Shown here in pieces: positions 12,007 through 39,946 of a stretch of DNA of 64,000 bases. Position numbers and translations under genes: made by a program. Source of the DNA: Lycocorax pyrrhopterus obiensis (Eukaryota > Chordata > Aves > Passeriformes > Paradisaeidae); NCBI GenBank assembly GCA_014706295.1, contig JACSVZ010000011.1, positions 11,562,163 through 11,626,162 on the forward strand, written 5' to 3'. The notes below the pieces were generated by a model. It did no database searches. It had not been told where the DNA came from and was given only the letters and a program-made list of their open reading frames with translations. Each line of letters starts with the position of its first letter. The stretch's first letter is position 1.

Positions 12007-13641
12007 TCAACCTCCTTTAGGTGAAGGGTTATTAATAGAGGAGTCCATTCCTGGGAGACCTGTCCTTTTCCGGGCTGCAGTCTCTATTTTCCGTACCAGG
12101 TCCACATCCCACCGATGGGTGACAAAACTGACCACAGCTCCAGGAGCCTTGCTCCCAACCCGGCCAACTCTCCCTGCACGGTGCAAGTAGTCCTGCAGGG
12201 TCTCTGGGAAGTCATAGTTGACCACTAGCTGCACACTGCTGGTGTCCAGCCCCCGTGAGGCAAGGTCAGTGCAGACAAGGACAGACACGTCACCCTTCTG
12301 GAAAGAGGCAAAGATCCCAGCTCTAGCAGCTGCCGACATCTGTCCCTGCAGCCTCAGGTGCTTGATTTTGTGGTCATCCAGGATATAGCCCAGCCAGTTG
12401 ACAGTGCTGGCACTGTTGCAGAAGATGAGAACAGCCCCGCCAGATGATGGGCGCTCCTTGAGCAGCTGTAGCAGTTCGGGCAGCTTGTCCTGGCCTTTGA
12501 GGCGGACAAACTTCTGCTGGACGTGAGGCGGCAGGCGGTGCAGGCTCTGGGTGCCGAGGGTGACAAACCGGCCCACGTCAGTGAACTTCGCCAGCGTCTC
12601 GCTGAGCCCCGCGGGGAAGGTGGCTCCGACCACCACCACCTGCGTCCTCTCCTCGTCGGGACCGGCTGGCCCGGGAGCGCCGGCGGCCAGGGGCGCGTGC
12701 GCCACGATCTCCTCCAGCAGCTCCGTGAAGGACTCGTCCATCAGCGAGTCCGCCTCGTCCAGCACCATCCAGCGCAGCCTCTCCAGGGCCAGGAAGCGCC
12801 GCCGCAGCGCCTCCCGCAGCGCGCCGGGGGTGCCCAGCAGCACGGCGGGGCCCGGCGGCGGCGCCCGCAGCTGCCTCCGCAGCCCGCCCGCGGCCCCGCC
12901 GCCCGTGAGGCCGCGCACCGCCAGCCCCGCGGGCGCGCACAGCGCCGCCGCCACCGCGCCCACCTGGGCCGCCAGCTCCCGCGACGGCAGCACCACCAGC
13001 CCGCGGGGCGCCGCCGGCCCCGCCGCCTCCGCCGGCGCTTCGGGGCGGCCGAGGAGGCGCTCCAGCAGCGGCAGCAGGTACGCCAGCGTCTTCCCGCTGC
13101 CCGTCTCGGCGGCGCACAGGGCGCTGCGGCCGCGGCGCAGCGCGGGGATGGCGAGGCGCTGCACGGCCGTGGGCCGGCAGATGGAGAGCCGCTCCAGGCC
13201 GGCCAGCAGCGCCGGCTGCAGCCCCAGCTCCGCGAAGGTCGGGCCCTGTCCCGCCTCAGCCGGCGGCGCCTGCAGGGCGCGAGCCGCCTCCTGCGAGGGC
13301 TCCAGCTGGAAGTAATCCCCGTACGCCTTGCGGTGCTTCCAGCCCGCCGACACCAGCGGCGGGTGCTCCCAGCGCCCCACCGTCTGCCAGCGGGGCTGGC
13401 TCAGCTCCGGCCGTCGGCTCCGCAGCAGCAGCTTCCCGGGACGCGGCGGCGCCACCGCCTCCCCGTGCCCGCGCCGCCGGCGCTGCGCGCCCCGCTGCAG
13501 GCGCACCCGCAGGGCCCAGGGGATGCGCACCACGGCCCCGGGGGGCTGCGGGCTCCCCGCCGCCGCGGCTGTCCCGCTGCCCGCCGACCGCCGCAGCAGC
13601 AGCGGGAGGGCGAGCGCCGGCCCGACCCGGCCCAGCGCCAT
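12007..13641 (-). CDS. DDX28: DDX28, mitochondrial DEAD-box RNA helicase (single coding exon)
   Basis: An uninterrupted 544-residue frame, close to the 540 aa of human DDX28, which also has one coding exon. DDX28 is an ATP-dependent helicase that works in mitochondrial RNA granules on 16S rRNA and large-subunit mitoribosome assembly. Visible motifs: Q-motif glutamine at about 161, Walker A AAETGSGKT (177-185), PSRELA (219-224), TPGA (271-274), DEAD (295-298), motif III as GAT (339-341) instead of SAT, FCNS (407-410), CTDLASRGLD (457-466) and HRAGRVGR (487-494). NWLGYILDDHKIKHLRLQGQ is almost identical to the human protein. The basic, Arg-rich N-terminus fits a mitochondrial targeting signal. 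The chosen ATG is the first in frame and has G at -3 and +4; the frame stays open upstream but without an ATG. The first two thirds are extremely GC-rich and Ala/Gly/Pro/Arg-rich. Confidence 0.97.
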   Translation of the reverse strand: MALGRVGPALALPLLLRRSAGSGTAAAAGSPQPPGAVVRIPWALRVRLQRGAQRRRRGHGEAVAPPRPGKLLLRSRRPELSQPRWQTVGRWEHPPLVSAGWKHRKAYGDYFQLEPSQEAARALQAPPAEAGQGPTFAELGLQPALLAGLERLSICRPTAVQRLAIPALRRGRSALCAAETGSGKTLAYLLPLLERLLGRPEAPAEAAGPAAPRGLVVLPSRELAAQVGAVAAALCAPAGLAVRGLTGGGAAGGLRRQLRAPPPGPAVLLGTPGALREALRRRFLALERLRWMVLDEADSLMDESFTELLEEIVAHAPLAAGAPGPAGPDEERTQVVVVGATFPAGLSETLAKFTDVGRFVTLGTQSLHRLPPHVQQKFVRLKGQDKLPELLQLLKERPSSGGAVLIFCNSASTVNWLGYILDDHKIKHLRLQGQMSAAARAGIFASFQKGDVSVLVCTDLASRGLDTSSVQLVVNYDFPETLQDYLHRAGRVGRVGSKAPGAVVSFVTHRWDVDLVRKIETAARKRTGLPGMDSSINNPSPKGG

Positions 13642-14010
13642 CGCGGCTCCCACGTGGGGCGGCGGCGCTGCCCGATGACGCCTGAAAGAGGCGCTGGCCC
13701 CCGTTCTCCCCGCCCCGCGGAGCCGCTGCGGAGCCACGCGAGGAGGGTGAGTGCGGCGGGCGGTGCCGCTCCGTTCTTTCGCCTTTTTCCACTGCCGGCT
13801 GAGAGTTGTCCCCGCGGCGCGATCGCGGGAGGAGACGTGGGCCTGAGGGGCTCTGGCAGGGGCGGCCCGGGGCCCCTCGCGCGGGGAAGGAGCCCGTGTG
13901 GCGGGGAGATCCCCCGGCGCCGCTCGGCTCCCTCACGGCTGGGCGAGCCCGACCCCCGCTGCCGGGCGAGCCCTGTCACACCTGGCGGGGCACCCACCGC
14001 CCCTTCCCGG
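12560..14010. promoter_or_regulatory. CpG island with divergent DDX28/DUS2 promoter
   Basis: Base composition jumps from AT-rich to very GC- and CpG-rich from the middle of DDX28 through the DUS2 first-exon region. The gap between the DDX28 start codon (13641) and the first DUS2 coding exon (14082) has no TATA box that I can see, as expected for a bidirectional housekeeping promoter. The DDX28 start codon sits in a GATGGCG context, which resembles a YY1 core, though this is weak evidence. Transcription starts cannot be placed from sequence alone. Confidence 0.75.
13700..13746 (+). other. DUS2: Candidate DUS2 non-coding first exon (3' end)
   Basis: A strong donor, AGGAGG followed by GTGAGT, ends the candidate exon at 13746. 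It would splice to the acceptor at 14081 just before the start codon. The 5' limit is a placeholder because the transcription start is unknown. Another donor-like site lies near 14034, so the leader could differ. The donor is only 105 bases from the DDX28 start codon on the other strand. Confidence 0.45.
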
Positions 14011-14038
14011 CAAAGGACACATCTGTGTTTGCTGGTAG

Positions 14039-29100
<15,062 letters not shown>

Positions 29101-29323
29101 CATGGAAATTAGAGGTTTCATGCCTATGCAGCTACAAATGAGCTCCTGTTTGTGTATCTTGCTGTTCACATTTCATTGGGATTTTCTCAGAGACAGATAC
29201 ATTTCTCAGTTGTGAAATATGCCACTGAAATGTTTACTGTTCACCACTCACTGTCCCTATGGTGCCTTTCAGATGATAATTAGGAACTTGATTTTAAAGA
29301 ACATGGAGAAGATAATCCCAAAT

Positions 29324-29329
29324 AATAAA
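29324..29329 (+). terminator. DUS2: Candidate DUS2 poly(A) signal (AATAAA)
   Basis: AATAAA lies 224 bases after the DUS2 stop codon and is followed by T-rich DNA. It is the first canonical signal downstream of the gene. Confidence 0.5.
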
Positions 29330-30725
29330 TTTTTTAAAATATCAGGTATTTTCAAAGCAATTTTGTCATTGGTTTTATTACTTGTTTTTTATTTTTAAGA
29401 AGTCTACAGTAAGAGATGTGTTAATATATCATCCACAAGCAGAGGAATTCCCTATGGAACTGTGTAGTTAATCAGAAAAATCAATGTAGGAAAATATTAG
29501 TAGCAAAGTAGACATGGTTGTGTCAACTGAGTTTTATGCATGTCTTGCAAGCTTTGTTACCATGTATCAAGAAAAAGTTTTTTGCAGGGAGAAGGACTTG
29601 TAAAAAATTGTAAGACAAGCATTAAAATAACATTCTTCTGTGATAATTTCTACTACATTTTACCCTTCAGAAATATGACAGTAGAATTAACCATCATTTC
29701 TTGGTCTTAGGTATTAACAGTTGTGTCTTTCCAGTAAGGAACTGGAGCCAAGCCTGGTAGCAATGGCTTTGTTGAATGAAGGCACTTTGAGCTGTTTTTT
29801 CTTTTGAACTTGAAAGTCCTCATAAATGTCTACAAGTAGATTACTTGCAATAATGGCCATCCAAATATGGCCTTGTATGTTCTTGAAATGTGACCTTGTT
29901 TTTCTCAGTGATCAGCTGTTGGTGATGCAGGAGGTCTCGATCAAAGGCCCATGTTCTCTTCATTGTTTTCCAGTATCACAGCTTCCTATTAAACTAAACT
30001 GTAAGTAAATGCTTTATGCCAAGAGAGGATACAGACCCTGTCTGATTCATGGCAACTCAGCTGAGCTTGTCTGATTTAGAGTTCTGAATCAGCAAAAGAA
30101 TGCCAAAAGAATTCAGAGATTTCTGTTATTAATGGTTTATTGAAATGGTGGTTTAGTTTCCCTCAACAATGTGAGGGCTCCTGAGATTATCATCTCTGGT
30201 CTGAAAACAAAATGGTGGGGATGTATCATGCCATGACCTCTAAAGTACTTTGTATAAAGAATGTACAAGATAGAATTTGTTTGGTTGCAATTCATAAAGG
30301 ATCTTCCTATTTAAAAATTTGATTCTTTTCCTCAAGTGATAGTGCCAAATGAAACCATTTTTTCAAAAAGGAAAAACAATATCTCATCAGATAATATTCA
30401 GGGTTGTGAAGTTAAAATGTCTGCTGTTTAGAGCAATTTACAGTAAATCTATACAGTCTAGGAAGAAGGAATTTTCTTGTTCAATTCTTACATTGAAGTA
30501 AATGCACTTAAATATATTTACATTTGATACCATTTTAGTGCTACAATTTTACTCTGAAGCACTAAAAAAATTTACAGTAATAATCAGAAATTTCAGAAGT
30601 AGCCCTTTTCCTATTATAAATTCTGTCTGGATATCTTACTTTGGTCAGAATTATTTGGAGCCATAATAATAAAGAAAAAGTCAGTTTTAGGTCCTGTTAC
30701 CAGTGTGGTTTGCAAGGTCTAATGT

Positions 30726-31040
30726 AATAGAATCATGGAATGTTTGAGAGTGGAAAGGACCTCTGGAGATTGTCTGGTCCAAACCCCCTGCTCAAAGCAG
30801 GGTGAACTCAGGCAGGTTTCCCAGAACTGTGTCTAACTGGGGTTTGCACTTCTTCAAGGATTGAGACTCCACAACCTTTCTTGGCAACCTATTCCAGTGT
30901 TTGAGCACCTTTAAGGTAAGCAAAAGTGGGGTTTTTTTCCTTCTCCTACTTGGAATATCCTGTATTTCAGTTTGTGCCCATTGTCTCTTGTACTGCCACA
31001 TAGAAGGATCTGGCTTAGTCTCTTGTCATTATTGTCTGTC
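30726..31040 (-). mobile_element. CR1 LINE fragment, minus orientation
   Basis: Reading the plus strand, the order is ATAGAATCATGGAATG, GGAAAGGACCTCTGGAGATT, CCCCCTGCTCAAAGCAGGGT, GAGACTCCACAACC, CAACCTATTCCAGTGTTTGA and CAGTTTGTGCCCATTG. This is the reverse complement of an avian CR1 3' end, so the element points left. No coding potential remains. Confidence 0.85.
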
Positions 31041-34000
31041 TAAAAGGGAAATTGAATCTTTGGGTAATACAGATGGTGGTGCCTAAGTACAGTGTGGACT
31101 TGTATGGCAGCAGTTACTGTGGATCAGTGGAAGTTACAGTGGATTGGGATGAGTTTATAGATAATTCAATCATGAGAAGCATGTTACTTCTCTTTTGACT
31201 CAGAAAAAAACCCAAAAAGTTACTCAGGAGAAAGTGTGCCGCTGCTGATTTGAACTTCTTACAGAAGTGAGATAGGATTGTTCAGTTTAGGAACCAAGGC
31301 CTTCATAACAGTATTTGTACCTTGGGGGTTTCCTCTGGTATTTTGTCATGCGATGTGGATGTGCATCCTCCTGCCTCCTTAGTGAGGTACAGCCTGTGCC
31401 GACTTTGCATATTGCTTCCTTCCAGCCAGTGACTCCATGCAATTCAGAGCTCAGGTTTGTGGTGAGAGATGGCTGTTCCAGTGCTGCTTGAGGAGGTGTA
31501 AATCTTGGGTTCCTTTGAACAGCTGAGCAGATTTCTGCAGGATGCTGTCAAAAATTCTCATGGAACTGTAGCTGAAGATAGATACCTTAACAAAGGTTGT
31601 ATGAGTTGCCTGGAGGTGCTTTACTACTCATCTTATATTACAGAATATGTGCTTTGGCTTGGTTGATGGAGAGAGTTGGATAATACTGGCTGCATAGTTT
31701 GCTATGAGTGAAACAAATACTATGTAGACACCAGTCTGCAAAGTGTGTGTGTTAAATCAAATGAGTGCTAGAAGTTGGGAGGGATGTTTCTGTTTGTTAA
31801 TAACTGCATGTTTTCAAATCCTTCCTGAAATTACTACGTTACCCTTACTCCTCTTAGCTCTCAGCACTGGTTGTACACATTAACGGGGTTGTCTGTGCTG
31901 TAGTTATGGATAGGCCAAACAGAGCCTGTGAAAATGAGAGTGAGGAGTCACTTTGTTGGAATGAGCTTTTAATGCTAAATATAGAAAGGCTGTAATTCTG
32001 GCAAATGGCTAGAAAGTGTAACATTTGACACCTTTGATCGGTTTCAGGAGGAGCCAAAGAAAAGTTCCACTTGTGTATATATATGTATGGGTATGGCAGA
32101 ATGTTGTGATTTAATGACTGTTACATACTTTCATTGCTTGTAACTGTTACAGCTAACGTCTGACAACTTGCCCTACTTTGATTATTCAATCCTAACCAGT
32201 TCTACAGATAGGATAATTGTATTTATCACATGTGTTCCCTTCTCAGCACTGGTGTTAAAGTAATTACTTCAGTGACCAGTGCTTTCCTCCTAGAAATCGT
32301 TCCATGCGCATTGCTTTTAAAGAGCGAACTACACTGGTTACTCTGTGTGGGTTTCTCCCGTGCTTCTTTTCCCTGCTGTACCTTCCAGGAACAGAGGGTG
32401 GCAGGTTTTTTTATTGTTTTCAGAAAAATACGCTGACTTCTGCAGTATTTAACAATCCAGCCGTTGCACTTCTGCATTCTTGCGTAGGGTGGCAATTGAG
32501 ACCACAGCTGGGTTGGAGGATATTTAGCCTCACTTTTCAGAAACTTTTTTTCTTTTTTTTTTTTTAACGTAGTGTGAATATACTTGGTCAATACTGATGA
32601 AAGCTGTGCTCTATTTTAAGTATTTGCTTAGTGAAAATGTTTCACTATTAATCCTATGGAACTCTGTGAAGCAACTGGAGGGTTTTTTGTCCCGGGGTAC
32701 CATCAGCCAACAAAAAAAGCAGCTGTATTTTTTACTTGATAGTGATGCTGCAAAGAGTATTTGTAATGATACCTGCCAAAGTGTTGTCCGTGGCTATGGG
32801 GAGAACTGTAACTTGTCCTCCCTGTATTCTGCTTACTAGAAACGTGAATGGGAATGCAGAGATATTTTTACCAGCCTTTAGCGTGGATGCACTTCACTCA
32901 CTGTGGGTCTACCTCCAGGGCCTTGCTGGCTGGAATGCTTTTTGGAATGTCCCGGGCTCTGAGCCCAACCCCGCCCTGGAATGTGAGGTTAAATGTTGGC
33001 GGTACAAATACAGAGTTTGAATATCAAAATCCTCGAGTTCCCCAGCACTGCAGTTTCAGAAACTGGCAAGTGAGCCACATGTCAGCTCAGCTGCTCTCCA
33101 ATTCAAAGAATAAGCATGCCTTGGGTTGCTGGGGAAGGAGGGGGAGGTGGGGTGGTTTTTGTTTTGGTTTGGTTTTCGCTTACCCGTTATGACACGCAGA
33201 AGAACGTGCTTTTCAAACATGTCAACTGGCAAGATTGTGAGAGGTCCCAGACAGGTGTTAGCTGGAAAGCAGTCTTCATTCACAAAAGCATTTTACTGCC
33301 ATTCTTTAATCAAACCTAGGAGCTCAACATAATGAGAGCTGTTGCCTTATTAAACAGGAGCCTGCTTATATTTGGACTCTGAGTTGAGGAGTGATGAGAT
33401 GGCCTGTAAGGCTTAAGTTCCATCTGTACCACAGTGCAGGAGGCCAGCGCTTGAGGCTTTGAGTCAGAGGTGCTGATGACAAAGCTGATGAAAAACATTA
33501 AAAGCTAAACATGAAAAGCAAGCCTTTGGTGAGGAGGGAGTGCATCATGTATTGTTAAAAAACAGTTGCCTAGGTCAGTTAAGGAGAAGAACTGCTGAGC
33601 TCCAGGGGGAGTCTGGTTCAGTCACCCGTATTCCAAGGAGCTCTAACCTCAGTGGGCTTTGTGAGAGGAGGCTTAAAATATGCCTCACTTGTGGTGTTCA
33701 CTTAGCTCCCAAATGAAGCTGTGTTGCAGGAGCTAATGTGAATCAGCTGTTAAATATCTATTAGTTAAACAAATAAATACTTTTCCCTTGCCCTGGTATG
33801 GTGGGAGAGTCTCTGTTTTCTGTTTTTAGAAAATTGTTGTCTGAGAGATATCCTCTTGTGAGAGTTTACAGAGCACTGTAGTACAAATCTGATACTTTAC
33901 TCATTTTAACTTAATTTTCCTTGATAAACTCCATATGTTTGTTAATGCTTCAGTATGTCATTGTGTTCGACATGAAAAATTCCTGTTCAACTGCCTTTGA

Positions 34001-37000
34001 AAATTATTGCTTGGTGATTGGAACCAATGGATGTAATCTATGTATAGTTGTGAACATGGATTTTTTGATTAGTATTCTGTTGCATAGAGCTGGCAGAACT
34101 GGATTTGAATACATATCTTCAACCTACTTTTTAGCTGCTTTAAAACTGTATAAACATGTTCCCTTTTCTAATGCAGTTTTTTGTTGACTTGCAGACTTCT
34201 CTATGCAGTGTTAGGCTGCCGTGGTTGCCTGTGCACTTGCCACTGCCTGTGCACAGGTGTTAGCGTGGATTGTCAGCAGCTGGTCACGGGCCTTTGCGTT
34301 AAACTTCTTAAACAGAAACTGATAAAGTGGTTTCCCCTTTTTTGGTCAAAGAAAAGTGAGTGCTATAAAGATATTTAACTAAAGCTAGTACATTTTTGCC
34401 TTTTGTCATCTCAAATGTTGGAAAAGATTACCTTTTTGAGTTAAAAAGAAATCAGGCTCTAATTGAACTTCATTGTGAAGCTTCTCAGTGACTTACCTGG
34501 TTTGTTTCAGCATATGCTTATTTTCTTAAGAAATGGAGTACTGCAGTTTTCTTTAAGTTTTTCAGGCAGCAAAAGCTTTTTTATTTTTGGTAGTAGTTTA
34601 CTGTTTCATTAGCTCTCTGAATTGCTATAAAACTTAAAGCAAACTTTTGGGTAATCTGTGTATGTGTTCTAGTTACATACTCATAATAAATCCCAGACAA
34701 CAAAAAATTTAAAAGCTGAGACCATTGTTTTCTTTTGTGCTGAAATAGAGCCAAATCCTGGACACCAGACAGAACACAAATAAACATATGTGGGTAGAGG
34801 TACCTATACGAGCCACAAAACCTCTGCGATCTGAAGAGTGTTAAAAACAATATGGGGCAGTTTCACTTGAGCAGAAGTGTGCATTTATTTCCCCTGTATG
34901 GCATACAAAAGGGGTGTTTGTAAGGGTTTTTTATTTTTAGAAGTTAATTGAACATGGTGTGTTCAGATCTCTAGGTGGAAGGGAATGGAAGGTGGAGTGT
35001 TCACAAGGGCATCAGAATGATATGATTTCAGAGAGGTGCAATACTGAGACTGCAGGATTCAGGCAGTAAATCACTGTACAGTTAGACCATGATGCCTACC
35101 TGTCACATCAGTGGCATGGTAATTGTAGTTTACTGTCATGCTGCCCTGTGACATTCTCTTATTACAGCTAATAGCAGCTTTCATATTTTACTGTGCCTGA
35201 ATGTGGAAAACAGTTGTAGTTCTTAGAAAGTTTATAGCCTGTAGGCTATAGAAATACTGCTTTATGAATGCTGAATTAATAGGGATTTAATAAATTACCT
35301 TCTCTCCCATTAACTTTTATCAGCATGCCAAGTGTTGCAATGTAGACTGTAAAATCAGTGGTAGTTTGCTCACTGGTGTGGGTAAAATGCATGACTGTGC
35401 AGCATGACCTGAGAGTGTGCATATCCCATAGTGGCAGCGATGCTGGGTGAAGGGATAGAGAAAGAAAAACAAAAATAAAATTAGTCACTACTGTCTTTCT
35501 GTGCAGTAGTACTGGTACAGCATTTACCCATAGATTGAGCATTTACCCCTTTTCCTTGTGTTCATATTCAGTATTTAAACTCTTGTGAGTCTGTAGTAGG
35601 ATTCTCCATTCTTTGTTAGAGGCAAAATGTGTAATGCAGCATTTATTTAAAGTGATGCTTTATGCCACGGAAGCAAACACAGCTCATAGTAGGATGGAGG
35701 AAAGAGTTTCCATTTAACTTTGTAGAGAAACACTGAAGACAAACAGATTTGATCCACCCACACTTTATTTTCTTCATACCTCTTAATTAAAAAACAAAAT
35801 CAATTTAGATGAAGAGGAGATTTTACAGATACATTTTCATGAAAGGAAGAGCTAACCTCATCCTGTTAGAAAACATCTTGCATCTTCACCTATCACTGCC
35901 TGACTGTCATCGTGTGCTGTTTTCCTCTCAGCCCAGCGTGTGAATTCACCGGATCACCTGGTCGGAGAGAACATTTCACCCACACAGCTCACTCCTCTCA
36001 CTTCCCCTGTGCTTTAGAACCCCCTGTGCACACTGTCACTGTACTGACAGTGCAGACTCACAGAGAGCAGCTAATTGTATTCCTTCTTGCAATAGGAATT
36101 TTTATTGGCTGTTCTAGGACTGTGACTTAAACTAATTTTCACTAAATACAACTCAGCCCTTAGAGAAGAAGCTGTCTGCAACTTTTCAACAGATTTTGGG
36201 ATACTGACAAAACCTAATCTTTGCATATTGATGCTACTCTTCACTCAGGTCTTTGTGGGTTGGGAACAGGGTTTTCAAATGGCAATTCAGGATGGCTTCT
36301 GCTCAGTTGTTTTCTTAGCCTCACTAAGCTAAAGTTAGCTTTTGTAAACACCTTTCTTTTCTTCCACTTCAGTATTTAGAGTAGGCATGTCAAGCTGACC
36401 AGTCTTTCTAGCTGAACATAAATAGTCACCTTGTTAATCCTGGAATTTCCATTGCAAGCCTTTCCTGCATCCCTGAGTGAGCTAAAATGAATTTGGGATG
36501 CAGCTGTTACACCTGAACAGTATTGTGCAGGTACTGACTTCCATTCAAGAAGGTTTTTTGCTGGGGTGAAAAAAAAAAAGTACATCAGTTGTTTTCCAGT
36601 CTTTGCTTTGCAAAGACTGATTCTGTAGTAGAGGTCATTACACAGCTTCTTCCTAGAGGTTTGTAGGGCACAGTTGGCAGCATCCAACTGCTGCCAGTGT
36701 TGGTTTTCCTTATATTGCTTACTCACACTGCAGCTGGGATCCTCAAGAGCATGTGTGTACAAAACATCCTGTTGACAACCTCAGCACAAACATCAGTGGC
36801 AGAAAAAGAAAAGGGCAATTAAAATGCTTCTCAGTCTTTTCAAGTACAGTACCTCCAGATCAGGACTCAGGGTCAGTGATAAGGGCGTCTGTGGAGTTTG
36901 TACAGTTACTGTCTGTAATGTAGCTGATCTCCTAAAAGAATGTAATAATTTTCACTCTTTGGCACTTCTATGCAAATTGGCAGAGAAATTAATGCCATCA

Positions 37001-39946
37001 GAAGATACAGACCAACAGATGCACTTTTCTGTTATGCTTCCTTGTGATTGATGAGATGGAACTGGGAAATGCCTGGAAAATTTCTATCCAGTGTACTTCA
37101 CATTTATTGAGTGCTCAATATTTTGCAGACAAGTTCATAAGCTATGCGTTGGTATTAAATTTATTCTGTTCATTTGTATGGATTAATCAATTAATGAATA
37201 ATATACATTACTGAGCTCTGTCAACAACTTGTATCTATATAACAGAAATACACCCCCCCAGTGCATGGTGAACTGCTGTAGTTTAACACAAAATTCGCAT
37301 CAAGAGGATCTTCCTTGATAAGTGAGGAAGTGGCATGATCTGTCATTAGCTTCCTTCTAACGAGAAACAGGTATCTGCAACCACATCTTTAGACTCCCAC
37401 GCCACTGTGGATATCAAGATGTTAAACTTGGTTTATTTTAAAGGTCATCATGTGAGATCTCATGCACAATTTCTAAGCCATAAACAAAACATAGCTCCAT
37501 AAAAGGAAAATGCAGATTATCAAAAGTGAGTGAAACTTAACACAGTGTCTAAAAATAGACTCCAACGTTACTTTTCTGACTCAAAAACATTAGCAATTGT
37601 GCACAGGGTTTGGGTTTTTTGGTTGATATGAAACGAAGTTCAGGTCTGTGTGGAATATAGTTTTATTCTCTATATGACAACAAAATTCAAAATAAGACCA
37701 AGTGTTAAGACTATATGGAGCATCTGCTGTGAAGAATTTACCATCTAAGAGAACAAAGCTGAACAATAGAGCAGACAGGATATAACTATACAAAGGGTGA
37801 AAGGTAGGGAGGAGCACACAGCTGACTGACCCACTTGTCACAAGAGGAGAGGAGAAGCTGGAGTACATATTTTTGCACTTTTTGTGCTCTCTGACAGACA
37901 AGGATGCATGTGGTAAAGGAGGAGGAAGCTGAGGGACTCAGAACGGACTCATGGTATCATCAAGACAAAGGAGAAAGAAAAACATTATACAAAGCATCTT
38001 AAAGAATGTGTTGTGGATGAACTGGTGAGCAGAAAGTTAAAATAGTCAGGGATCCGGTACTGGGGTCTCATGAAGCAATCTTAATGTCAGGGTAAAATGA
38101 TACACCATCTCCATAAGTGCATTTGTTGGTCATTTAGGTATGATTCCAAGATCCTGGGTGATGTCCTGAATTCAGATCTACTCACTATATACATGGGAAG
38201 TATTGATGTACTTTCTTATGTATGATTGTTGACAGGAGATTGTTTAAAATGGAAATCAGCATTCTTTTCAAGTTTTCACTAGTTAAGTATAAAGCTTTAG
38301 ACTGAATTACTTATAAAGGATGAAATGCTGGTTGAATTAGATGGATTAAAGTAACATACTTTGGATCTAAGTTCTCACAAACTTAAAAGCTATTTAGGCA
38401 AGGAATTTTGCCCCAAGCTCTTTTCTGTTTGAAATTTTTTAATTGTGTGCTTAAGAAGAAGGAACTGATAGCCAGTAATTCATGGGGGCTGCATGAGCTT
38501 TTTTGTGAAATCTATTATATTTAACTGAGATGGGAGGTGAACTGAAGAATGCCAAAAAAGGGGTATTGAATGACCATCAATTAAGGAAGTTGCTACCTGT
38601 CCTTGAGTCTCTTAAGTGTATTGGAATGACACTGTGTTTGAACTATGTTGCTGTTATATTCTTGGACTAATTATTCTTGAAACACACATTTCTCAGAGAC
38701 ACTCAAAGCTACTAAATAAACTATTGTAGTATTGAATGAAAACACGTTAAACCCATTCTTTCTTGAAAGGAAAAGTGGAGATATAACTAAGGCAAGGGAC
38801 TATGAAGGCTGACTTGACATCTATTCTGAACTCTTTAATTGACCTTTTCACACTCAGCAGTAATTTCATCCCTTTACAGTTCCAGATCTTCTGCTAGAAT
38901 AGACACACACTCTGTTATCAAGGCTCACATAATAGGCTGTGGTTTGAACTGAGGTATCAAGTCCTTGCCTTCTGCTTCTTGTTGCAGCCTCTTTTGCTTC
39001 TTACCTCCTCCCTTTTGCCAACACAGACACTTGCTTGTGGTTGCTTTTATTTTTCAGCTGAATCAGTTCCATGATTTGATTCACTCTGGGACCACACAAG
39101 TTTTAGTGGTGGCACAACAGCAAGGATGACACCTCAGTGAGAAAAGGGACCTGGGAATGGACAGTGCCTAAGGAGGGAAAATGGGGACTGCTGAAGTCAG
39201 TATTAGTCGCCTAGGAAAGGTCAGTACAGCCAAAGCCTCATTAGCTTCAGGCCCAGAGAAATAACTCCTGGCAGCCTAACCTTTACATTTGTGGATCTTG
39301 TTTATGGGCAGCATTCATATTAGTCAAATGAGACTTGTAATTTTTTTGCATTAAATTATCCCTACAGATGATGAGAGTCATGGCAAAAGAGCCCTCCTGA
39401 ACAATGATATGAGACATTGGGAGACAGTTTGCTTTGTAAGTTCTGTGATTTCTGGGAGCAGTTAGGACAAATGTTATTCCCGTGTAATTGAAGTTGTATT
39501 GTTAAAATACCAGTTAAAATGACTGGCTACTGGCAGAAGAGCCAGACTGAAACAGATCTTGGAGCTGGCTAAATTTCTCAAGTATTTTTTCAGCTTTGTA
39601 GAACATCATGCACCCCTGCAATGAAATCTGTGCTGCAAGAGTTCTGCTAACAAGAGCTGCTTTACAGCCAGGCTGGCTGTGCTTTCATGATCTGTAGCTC
39701 TAAAAATTCCTACAGTGTCCATACACTCGCAGACACATTGGGGAATTGCTGGGCCAGTATCTGCATTATTGAATGGTTAAAATAGTTGTAGTTAGGTGGA
39801 CTGGCCCTTGATTTTGATGCATATAGCAGCAATGCAAGTTTGTGATGGAAATCTGCATTTCTAAGCCTAGATGGTGATTTTAGGGAAGACTGTATCTTTT
39901 AAGCCCAAGGCGTTTTATTACTGCTTGCTAGCTCTCAGTAGGGATC

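Noticed and set aside
13642..13737. N-terminal extension of DDX28 by about 32 residues
   Set aside because: The upstream open frame has no ATG (a GTG at its edge), while the ATG at 13641 has a strong context and aligns with human Met1.
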